From Bacteroidota bacterium (GTDB lineage Bacteria > Bacteroidota > Bacteroidia > 2-12-FULL-35-15), in assembly GCA_947447995.1 (NCBI GenBank), contig CANFLQ010000011.1, positions 1 through 43,681 of the forward strand: a stretch of DNA of 43,681 bases, read 5' to 3'. Below the pieces are notes generated by a model. It was not told the DNA's origin and did not search any database. It was given only the letters and a program-made list of their open reading frames with translations. Position numbers and translations under genes: made by a program. This document shows positions 1 through 7,677 of the stretch, piece after piece (the stretch's first letter is position 1; every line of letters begins with the position of its first letter).

Positions 1-75
1 CCATTTTATATCGGCTATGTATTTTATACATTCTTCCTCTGTCTTAAAATATTGGTTGAATTTTATTGAATTCAT
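1..75 (-). CDS. Putative IS1595-like transposase N-terminus, truncated by the window edge
   Basis: Reverse strand from 75 reads MNSIKFNQYFKTEEECIKYIADIKW and is open to the window edge. It resembles the N-termini of zinc-ribbon IS1595-family transposases. Only 25 codons are visible. Confidence 0.45.
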   Translation of the reverse strand, partial: MNSIKFNQYFKTEEECIKYIADIKW

Positions 76-266
76 ACCGACAAATTTACCCCGATTTTCC
101 ACAACATAAAAGTAGAAAAAATTGGGATAACTAAACGCCTATACCTATTAAAGTATTTTATTACATTTAATTAGTTGAACTTTTTTAATTAAAGGTTTTA
201 AGGTTTATTTATTAAAAGTGTATAATTTTGAACTAAGAAAATAATATCAATTAATAAATTAGTTTA

Positions 267-734
267 ATGTATTTAATTCTTTTAGCCATACACTCATTGT
301 TTCGTTGGTTGGTGGTAATAAGTTTACTGTATGCCATTTATCGTGCTTATAAAGGTTGGTATTTGGGCAACTCCTTTTCAAAGCAGGATAATTTTATCCG
401 ACATACAACGGCTACCATTGCTCATGTTCAATTTATACTTGGTATTTGGTTGTATTTTATTAGTCCGGTTGTAAATTATTTTTTACATAATTTTAAAGAT
501 GCCGTTCATTTACGTGAAATTCGTTTTTTTGGAATGGAGCATAGTTTAATGATGTTTACAGCCGTTGTATTTATCACTATTGGTTCAGCAAAGGCAAAAC
601 GAAAACTAACAGACAAAGAAAAGTTTGAGACTATTTTAATTTGGTTTAGCGTAGCACTGTTTATAATTCTACTCAATATTCCTTGGAAGTTTTCGCCATT
701 GATAAGCCGACCATATTTCAGAACTTTTAATTAA
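267..734 (+). CDS. Small multi-pass membrane protein (cytochrome-b-like, uncharacterised)
   Basis: 155 aa ORF with four hydrophobic segments and conserved-looking His residues ([21 protein letters not shown]). Confidence 0.6.
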   Translation: MYLILLAIHSLFRWLVVISLLYAIYRAYKGWYLGNSFSKQDNFIRHTTATIAHVQFILGIWLYFISPVVNYFLHNFKDAVHLREIRFFGMEHSLMMFTAVVFITIGSAKAKRKLTDKEKFETILIWFSVALFIILLNIPWKFSPLISRPYFRTFN

Positions 735-759
735 GATTTATTTTTGCTTCAAAAATCAA

Positions 760-767
760 TATCTTTG
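760..767 (+). promoter_or_regulatory. Bacteroidota -7 box TATCTTTG just upstream of trmD
   Basis: Exact match to TAnnTTTG, 4 nt before the ATG at 772. The -33 element is not clear. Confidence 0.5.
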
Positions 768-771
768 TCCA

Positions 772-1446
772 ATGCGCATCGATATTATAACCGTTTTACC
801 ACAATTACTTGAAAGTCCTTTTCAGCACAGTATTTTAAAGCGTGCAATTGATAAAGGTATTGCACAAGTTAATCTAATTAACTTGCGTGATTATTCCACA
901 CACAATCAAAAAAGTGTGGACGATTATGCCTTTGGAGGAGGAGCAGGAATGGTAATGAGTATTGAACCGATAGCTAATTGTATCAATGCCTTGAAAGCTG
1001 AACGCATGTATGATGAGGTAATTTATACCAGTCCTGACGGAGAAACCTTGAATCAAAAAATGGCGAATCAGTTGTCAACATATAATAATATCATCATCCT
1101 TTGCGGGCATTACAAGGGTGTGGATCAGCGTGTGCGCGATCATTTTATTACTAAAGAAATTTCCATTGGTGATTATGTACTTTCTGGTGGAGAGTTGGCA
1201 GCTGCGGTTATTTGCGATAGTATTATTCGCATTATTCCCGGAGCTATTTCAGATGAAACTTCTGCTTTAACAGATTCTTTTCAGGATAATTTATTAGCAC
1301 CGCCAGTATATACTCGCCCAGCGGAATACAACGGTTGGAAAGTGCCGGATATATTACTTTCTGGTCATACCAAAAATATTGATAATTGGCGTGACGAACA
1401 AAGTTTGGACCGTACCCAAAAACGCAGACCAGATTTGTTGAAGTAA
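772..1446 (+). CDS. trmD: tRNA (guanine(37)-N1)-methyltransferase
   Basis: [38 protein letters not shown] and [14 protein letters not shown] motifs. Confidence 0.96.
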   Translation: MRIDIITVLPQLLESPFQHSILKRAIDKGIAQVNLINLRDYSTHNQKSVDDYAFGGGAGMVMSIEPIANCINALKAERMYDEVIYTSPDGETLNQKMANQLSTYNNIIILCGHYKGVDQRVRDHFITKEISIGDYVLSGGELAAAVICDSIIRIIPGAISDETSALTDSFQDNLLAPPVYTRPAEYNGWKVPDILLSGHTKNIDNWRDEQSLDRTQKRRPDLLK

Positions 1447-1471
1447 GAAACATAATAAAAGAGGTATTCAA

Positions 1472-2107
1472 CTAAAATTCCCCACTTTCAATTAATTGGA
1501 TAGCCTGTTCAATGTCTTTATCTTCGCCTACGGCATCGTATTCCGATTTAAGACTAGAATTAAATAGTACAGATAGGCTTTGCCACATAAAAGCGGAGAA
1601 AGAGCCTCGCATATCTTTCACAATGTTGTAAGTTGTTTTTCCAGTTTCTCTGTCAACTAATTTTAATAATATTCGTCCCTGATTGATGCTTAAATTCTTC
1701 AACTCTTCACCAAATTGAACTTTTAATTGTTCTTCGGCAAGTTTCATATATTCTTTCTTTTCTTTTTCGCTGGGGAGCATAGCTAAAATACGGTCGTATT
1801 CCTTAAGTTTAGCTGCCGCTAAAATAGCATAAGGATATACCTTTTTTACGTTGTATTTAAGCCTGTCCCATTTAATGGCTTCTCTTTTATTTTTAAAAAT
1901 GCGTTTTGTAGAACATACCACAGGAGCTAAAGTAATATATGGTATTGTTTCTCCTTCATAAACTATAGTACGTACAATAATACCGCCATTGGGTAGTAAT
2001 GTACCTACAGGAAGTGGAGGTGGGGCATTTTGAATAAGTCCGCTAGATTCCTGAGCAGAGATGATGAGGTGTGATAAAAGAAAAAATATGAAAAGTTTGT
2101 ATGCCAT
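1472..2107 (-). CDS. DUF4294 family exported protein
   Basis: N-terminal signal peptide; sequence typical of Bacteroidota DUF4294 (RIFKNKREAIKWDRLKYNVKKVYPYA). Confidence 0.75.
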   Translation of the reverse strand: MAYKLFIFFLLSHLIISAQESSGLIQNAPPPLPVGTLLPNGGIIVRTIVYEGETIPYITLAPVVCSTKRIFKNKREAIKWDRLKYNVKKVYPYAILAAAKLKEYDRILAMLPSEKEKKEYMKLAEEQLKVQFGEELKNLSINQGRILLKLVDRETGKTTYNIVKDMRGSFSAFMWQSLSVLFNSSLKSEYDAVGEDKDIEQAIQLIESGEF

Positions 2108-2176
2108 TAGGCTTCAGGGTACAAATTATATACCCAATTTGATTGGTGTAACGCAGTAGTGGTTAAAATGTTTTAT

Positions 2177-3661
2177 TTATGATCTGTTTAATTTCCACAA
2201 AGACTTTGTCGTTCCCGTTTCCATACTTAGATCTATCCCCACTTTTTTTGAAGTAGTCATTAGTTTAGCACCAAATAAAGCGGCAATAATAGCTTCATCA
2301 TCGCTTGAGTTGCTTAACATTTCGGGTAAAAAGTGGTCTTTTACAAAATGCGTGTCAAAATTACCTGAAGTAAAAGCATTATGTTTTAAAACAAACTTAC
2401 AAAAGGCTAGTGTAGTAGCAACTCCCGTAATTTGGTAATCATCAATGGCGCGTATCATGCGGTTTATAGCTTCCTCTCTATCCTTTCCAAAAGTTACTAG
2501 TTTTGCAATCATCGGATCGTAATAGATTGGAATTTCCATGCCTTCTTCAAAACCATCATCAACCCGTATACCTAATCCTTGCGGACGTTTGTAGGTTTCT
2601 AATTTACCAATATCAGGTAAAAAATTATTTGTAGGGTCTTCGGCATAAACGCGCACTTCTATACTGTGTCCATGTATTTTCAAATCTTCTTGGGTAAAAG
2701 ATAACTTTTCGCCACGCGCTATTTTTATTTGTTCTTTTACCAAGTCAATTCCTGTTATCATTTCAGTTACCGGATGTTCTACCTGCAAACGGGTATTCAT
2801 TTCTAAAAAGTAAAAATTTTTGTTTTCATCCAACAAAAATTCAACCGTTCCTGCCCCTTCATAATTACACGCTTTTCCAACATTTACAGCACATACGCCC
2901 ATAGCTTTGCGAATTTCGGGTGTTAATACCGATGAAGGCGCTTCTTCAATTACCTTTTGATGACGACGTTGGATAGAACATTCTCTTTCAAACAAATAAA
3001 CAATATTACCAAAAGAGTCACCCAAAATTTGAATTTCAATATGACGTGGCCTCGCAACATAACGTTCAATAAATACCGCCCCATCGCCAAATGCTGATAA
3101 AGCCTCACTAACCGCTAATTTCATTTGTTCTTCAAATTCATCAATGTGTTCCACAATGCGCATACCTTTACCACCTCCGCCTGCACTTGCTTTTATTAAA
3201 ATAGGAAATCCTGTTTCTTTGGCTGTTTTTTTGCCTTCTTCAATGGACGAGATGGCTCCTTCAGAACCAGGAACCATTGGGATTTTATATTTTTTAGCAG
3301 CAGCTTTTGCTGATAATTTATCACCCATCATGTTCATCGCTGCTGGGGAAGGCCCGATAAAAATAAGTCCAGCTTTTTTTACTGCTGCGGCAAATCCTGC
3401 ATTTTCAGATAAAAATCCATATCCTGGATGAATACCGTCTACATTCAATTGTTTGCAAATTTCAATAATCTTATCTCCCAATAAATAAGATTGGTTGGAT
3501 GGGGGGGGGCCTATACAAACTGCTTCATCAGCATATTTAACAAATGGTGCATTTCTATCGGCCTCCGAAAAAACAGCAACAGTTTTAATACCCATTTCCT
3601 TACAAGTACGCATTACACGTAAAGCAATTTCTCCCCTGTTGGCAATTAATATTTTTTTCAT
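2177..3661 (-). CDS. accC: Biotin carboxylase subunit of an acyl-CoA/acetyl-CoA carboxylase (AccC-like)
   Basis: MKKILIANRGEIALRVMRTCKEMGI, ATP-grasp KASAGGGGKGMRIV, EMNTRLQVEHPVTE. No biotin carrier or carboxyltransferase gene lies next to it. Confidence 0.9.
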   Translation of the reverse strand: MKKILIANRGEIALRVMRTCKEMGIKTVAVFSEADRNAPFVKYADEAVCIGPPPSNQSYLLGDKIIEICKQLNVDGIHPGYGFLSENAGFAAAVKKAGLIFIGPSPAAMNMMGDKLSAKAAAKKYKIPMVPGSEGAISSIEEGKKTAKETGFPILIKASAGGGGKGMRIVEHIDEFEEQMKLAVSEALSAFGDGAVFIERYVARPRHIEIQILGDSFGNIVYLFERECSIQRRHQKVIEEAPSSVLTPEIRKAMGVCAVNVGKACNYEGAGTVEFLLDENKNFYFLEMNTRLQVEHPVTEMITGIDLVKEQIKIARGEKLSFTQEDLKIHGHSIEVRVYAEDPTNNFLPDIGKLETYKRPQGLGIRVDDGFEEGMEIPIYYDPMIAKLVTFGKDREEAINRMIRAIDDYQITGVATTLAFCKFVLKHNAFTSGNFDTHFVKDHFLPEMLSNSSDDEAIIAALFGAKLMTTSKKVGIDLSMETGTTKSLWKLNRS

Positions 3662-3699
3662 AATACAATGGTTCTTAATTAATAAATAGTATCCATTTT

Positions 3700-5106
3700 T
3701 TATACAAACATTTTATCTGGATTTAAAATTCCATTAGGATCAAATACTTTTTTTATATTTTTTTGTATTTCAATTTCTTTTTCTGAAAATACAATTGGAG
3801 TGTACCCTTTTTGCACCCAGCCTATGCCGTGTTCGCCGCTTATAGTTCCTTTTAATTGTTTGCACAATGTAAACAGTTCAGCAATCACATTTTTCATGTA
3901 ATCTCCGTTCCATTGCTCGTCTGTTAATTCGCCTTTAATAAGCCTAATGTGCAAGTTTCCATCGCCAGCATGACCATAACATACACTTTTAAAATTGTAT
4001 TTAACTCCCAGTGCTTTCACACCTTTCATTAGTTTTGGTAATTCGGCACGCGGCACCACCGTGTCTTGTTCCTTGCTAATGGTGGTAGCTCTTACTGCTT
4101 CATTAATTTTTCGGCGAAGTTTAAATAACTCTTGCTTTTGTGCTGCAGATTCGGCAAATAATAGCTCACCTACTTCATATTTGCTTGCCAGTTCTGCAAT
4201 GGCTTCCATATCTTTTGTCAATACATCAATATCATTGCCATCCACCTCAATTAATAAATGTGCTTCAATATCATCTTCCATATATATTGCCAAACTATCA
4301 ATAAATTTACTTGCTATAATTAACGCATCGCGTTCCATCATTTCCATTCCGCTTGGCGTAAAGCCTGCGCGAAATACTTCGCTAACAAATTCGCAGGATT
4401 GTTCAATGCTTTTAAATGGCACAAGCATTAACAAATCATGCTTTGGGAAAGGAATAAGTTTTACAATTATTTTTGTTACCACACCCAAGGTTCCTTCACT
4501 ACCTACCATCAATTGGGTTAAGTTATAACCTGTTGAATTTTTAAGGGTATTTGCCCCAGTATAAATAATTTCTCCAGTTGGTAATACAACTTCTAAATTT
4601 AAAATATAATCCTTGGTAGTACCATATTTTACACATTTGGGTCCGCCCGAACTTTCAGCAACATTACCACCTAAAAAGCAACTGCCTTTACTTGCCGGAT
4701 CTGGTGGATAAAATAATCCCACCTCTTTTACTGCGTTTTGAAACACTTCATTAATTACACCAGGTTCAACGGTAGCTTGTAAATTGCGGGTGTCAATATC
4801 TAAAATTTTATTGAATCGCTCCATAGAAATAAGAATACCGCCTCGTACAGGTAATGCTCCCCCTGTTAGTCCTGTTCCAGCACCCCTCACCGTTACGGGT
4901 ATTAATTCGTTATTGGCAATGGTTAGTATGGCTGCAATTTCTTCGGGGGTTCTAGGTTTTACAACAGTTTCAGGTAAATATAAATGAAAGTCTGTTTCAT
5001 CCTGACCGTATTTATTTAAGTTTTCAGTGTCGGTGAAAACATACGCTTCTCCAACAACTTGTTGGAGAAGCAGAATGCTGTTTTTTGTTATTTTGTTAAA
5101 TTTCAT
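3700..5106 (-). CDS. FAD-binding oxidase, GlcD/D-lactate dehydrogenase-like
   Basis: VRGAGTGLTGGALPVRGGILISMERFN, VGSEGTLGVVTKI, YGHAGDGNLHIRL, GTISGEHGIGW. Confidence 0.92.
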   Translation of the reverse strand: MKFNKITKNSILLLQQVVGEAYVFTDTENLNKYGQDETDFHLYLPETVVKPRTPEEIAAILTIANNELIPVTVRGAGTGLTGGALPVRGGILISMERFNKILDIDTRNLQATVEPGVINEVFQNAVKEVGLFYPPDPASKGSCFLGGNVAESSGGPKCVKYGTTKDYILNLEVVLPTGEIIYTGANTLKNSTGYNLTQLMVGSEGTLGVVTKIIVKLIPFPKHDLLMLVPFKSIEQSCEFVSEVFRAGFTPSGMEMMERDALIIASKFIDSLAIYMEDDIEAHLLIEVDGNDIDVLTKDMEAIAELASKYEVGELLFAESAAQKQELFKLRRKINEAVRATTISKEQDTVVPRAELPKLMKGVKALGVKYNFKSVCYGHAGDGNLHIRLIKGELTDEQWNGDYMKNVIAELFTLCKQLKGTISGEHGIGWVQKGYTPIVFSEKEIEIQKNIKKVFDPNGILNPDKMFV

Positions 5107-5124
5107 GGTTCAATAAAGTATCTG

Positions 5125-6714
5125 TTAATGAATGCCATGCATTAACTTTTTAATTAAGGGCGAAAACAATAAAATGATAAAACTTGCAATGATTGAAATG
5201 ATTCCTATTTGAGCAAATACAGTTGTAGACATTGCCAATGATTTAATTCCTTTAACTGTTGATTCGTCAATTGTAGTATTAAACCCCGTAATATAGGATG
5301 CTAATTGGGTTAATAACCCCTGATTACCCGACGATGTTACAGAGGGTAAAGTTAGTTTAGCAATAAAACCTCCCAAATGATGTGCAAAAGAAGAAGAAAG
5401 TAATGAAACACCCATCATAAAGGATACAATTTTTAGTGGAGATAGTTCAGTGGTTTTTGATAATATAGTAGGGGATAAGCATAATTCCCCAATGGTTAAA
5501 ATAAAATATCCCAATACTAAATATATAAAAGGTACTTGCCCAATACTATTCATAAAGTTTGCCGAATAAGCAAAAACTAAAAAGCCTATTCCCAATAAAA
5601 ATAGACCAATAAAAATTTTAACAATAGTAGTTGGATTTAATTTTTTTTTACCCAATGCAGGCCACATAAATGAAAAAGGGATTGCAAAAATCATAATGAA
5701 TAAAGGATTGATAGATTGTGTTTGAGCAGCATTGCACCAAGAAGGCAACAAAACATTTTCATCGGCAAAAACAGTTAATGATGTACCTGCTTGTTCAAAA
5801 AACGACCAAAATATCATGGAAATAAATGTGAAAATTACAATTACAAATAAACGTTGCGCATCTACTTTGCTTTCGTTATACATGTGTAATGCAATTTTAA
5901 TTAAAACAATAATTCCTAGTATGGATAAAATCGAAGTCATTAATCCAAATTGTCCAATTTTAGATTCGTTTAGGTTAACTAACATTGCAAATAATGGAAC
6001 AAAAATAATGCTAATACTATAAATTAGAGTTTCTGTTTTTAATCCAAAATGTTTTTTTGTTGCATACGCAGCTGGTTGAAATCCGCTATTGCCTAAAACA
6101 TTTTTTTTATTTCCAATTAAAAAAATGATTAATCCAGCTAGCATTCCAATACCTGCTAATCCAAAGCCGTAATGCCACCCATATTTTTGGCCTAGCCAAC
6201 CGCACAAAATGGGAGAAATAAATGCACCTAAATTTATGCCCATATAAAAAATGGTAAAGCCGGCTTCTCTTTTTTGATCCCCATCGGGATATAGGGAACC
6301 AACTAATGTAGAGATGTTAGGTTTAAAAAAACCATTGCCAACTATTAATAATCCTAAGGCACTATAAAAAAACAGCGTGCCAGGTAATGCCATTAAAAAA
6401 TGCCCTAATGCCATTAATATAGCTCCTAAAACAATTGTTTTTCTCGACCCTAAAAAACGATCGGCAATAATACCACCTATTACAGGGGTTGCATATACTA
6501 AAGCTCCATAAGCCGCAAATATGCCGTAAGCAATGGATGTTCTTTCGGTTTCATTAACATTCAAAAAAAATGTATCAATAATATATAATACCAACAAAGA
6601 TCGCATTCCGTAATATGAAAAACGCTCCCAAAACTCAGTAGCAAAAAGGTAAAATAAACCCTTAGGATGTCCTAATAAAGTTGTTGTGCTTTGAAGGATA
6701 TTTTCCTTTTTCAT
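5125..6714 (-). CDS. POT/PTR family proton-dependent oligopeptide MFS transporter
   Basis: ATEFWERFSYYGMRSLLVLYI, FTIFYMGINLGAFISP; multi-pass hydrophobic profile. Confidence 0.93.
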   Translation of the reverse strand: MKKENILQSTTTLLGHPKGLFYLFATEFWERFSYYGMRSLLVLYIIDTFFLNVNETERTSIAYGIFAAYGALVYATPVIGGIIADRFLGSRKTIVLGAILMALGHFLMALPGTLFFYSALGLLIVGNGFFKPNISTLVGSLYPDGDQKREAGFTIFYMGINLGAFISPILCGWLGQKYGWHYGFGLAGIGMLAGLIIFLIGNKKNVLGNSGFQPAAYATKKHFGLKTETLIYSISIIFVPLFAMLVNLNESKIGQFGLMTSILSILGIIVLIKIALHMYNESKVDAQRLFVIVIFTFISMIFWSFFEQAGTSLTVFADENVLLPSWCNAAQTQSINPLFIMIFAIPFSFMWPALGKKKLNPTTIVKIFIGLFLLGIGFLVFAYSANFMNSIGQVPFIYLVLGYFILTIGELCLSPTILSKTTELSPLKIVSFMMGVSLLSSSFAHHLGGFIAKLTLPSVTSSGNQGLLTQLASYITGFNTTIDESTVKGIKSLAMSTTVFAQIGIISIIASFIILLFSPLIKKLMHGIH

Positions 6715-6816
6715 ATAACATATTAGTTAATTGACTAATTAATAAACAGTAGCGAAAGTAGTTAATTTTATAATTATTTTTGTGTTTAATTAATCGAGTT
6801 TCTAAAATCTATAGAT

Positions 6817-7383
6817 ATGATAAAAAAAATAGTGCTTTTAATTGGTGTTATCATTAGTTTAACTATTGTTCAAGGATTCACATTTTTACCAACTTCGCAT
6901 TTAATAGAGACGAATACTTTAGTACATTGGTACACTTTTGGTGAAGCCGTTGAATTACAAAAAAAATCGCCAAGAATGATAATGGTAGATGTTTATACCA
7001 ATTGGTGTGGTCCATGTAAAATGATGTCGGCTTACACATTTGAACATTCTGTAATTGCCCAATACTTAAATGAACATTATTATCCTGTAAAGTTTAATGC
7101 CGAAACACGAGATTCGGTTATTTTTAATGGTAACATGTTTGTAAATCATAACCCAGATGGAACAGCCCGTCCAGTTCATGATTTTGCGGTATCTATTTTA
7201 GATAATAAGCTTTATTATCCATCCATTGTGTTTTTGAATGAAGATCTAATTAAAGTGCAAACTGTGTCGGGCTTTTATAAAGCAGATCAATTTGAACCAA
7301 TCATTAAATTTTTTGGGAGTGGAAAATATAAAGATACTAAATACGATGATTATGTAAAAAACTTTATAACGGAAGTAAAATAG
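6817..7383 (+). CDS. Thioredoxin-fold family protein
   Basis: Signal-anchor N-terminus followed by VDVYTNWCGPCKMMSAYTF (WCGPC active site). Confidence 0.85.
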   Translation: MIKKIVLLIGVIISLTIVQGFTFLPTSHLIETNTLVHWYTFGEAVELQKKSPRMIMVDVYTNWCGPCKMMSAYTFEHSVIAQYLNEHYYPVKFNAETRDSVIFNGNMFVNHNPDGTARPVHDFAVSILDNKLYYPSIVFLNEDLIKVQTVSGFYKADQFEPIIKFFGSGKYKDTKYDDYVKNFITEVK

Positions 7384-7434
7384 ACTATCGTTATTATTTT
7401 TTTATGATTTTTTAAAATAGTATCACTTAACAAT

Positions 7435-7467
7435 AAAAAAGCTCCCCAATTATTGGAGAGCTTTTTT
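7435..7467. terminator. Bidirectional rho-independent terminator between convergent thioredoxin and tRNA-His genes
   Basis: AAAAAAGCTCcCCAAT-T-ATTGGaGAGCTTTTTT: A-tract, stem and T-tract on both strands. Confidence 0.85.
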
Positions 7468-7475
7468 CTATTAAG

Positions 7476-7550
7476 GGTGGCCAATGGGGCTCGAACCCAC
7501 GACCCTCGGTACCACAAACCGATATTCTAACCAACTGAACTATGGCCACC
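7476..7550 (-). tRNA. tRNA-His(GTG)
   Basis: Minus strand GGTGGCCATAGTTCAGTTGGTTAGAATATCGGTTTGTGGTACCGAGGGTCGTGGGTTCGAGCCCCATTGGCCACC. Full cloverleaf, anticodon GTG, encoded G-1 paired with C73, no encoded CCA. Confidence 0.96.
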
Positions 7551-7567
7551 ATTTAATTTTGAGAGTG

Positions 7568-7575
7568 CAAAGATA
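7568..7575 (-). promoter_or_regulatory. -7 box (TATCTTTG) of the tRNA-His promoter
   Basis: Minus strand TATCTTTG matches TAnnTTTG, 18 nt upstream of the tRNA 5' end. Confidence 0.5.
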
Positions 7576-7645
7576 TAGTTTTTTACAATTTTATTATAGT
7601 AAACTGAAAAAATATTTACAAAACTAATAAACTAGCTATTTATCA

Positions 7646-7661
7646 ACTTAAATATTTAAGT
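7646..7661. promoter_or_regulatory. 16-bp perfect palindrome upstream of the copper ATPase (candidate operator)
   Basis: ACTTAAAT|ATTTAAGT, ending at the T of a TACCTTTA -7-like box 16 nt before the ATG. Confidence 0.4.
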
Positions 7662-7677
7662 ACCTTTACTACTCTAA

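Noticed and set aside
3995-4528. 177-aa plus-strand ORF antisense to the GlcD-like gene
   Set aside because: Low-complexity Ser/Ile-rich translation, no family resemblance, fully inside a well-supported gene on the other strand.
6715-6760. ATTAGT-TAATTG-ACTAAT inverted repeat between divergent POT and thioredoxin genes
   Set aside because: Only 6-bp arms in very AT-rich DNA; compatible with chance.
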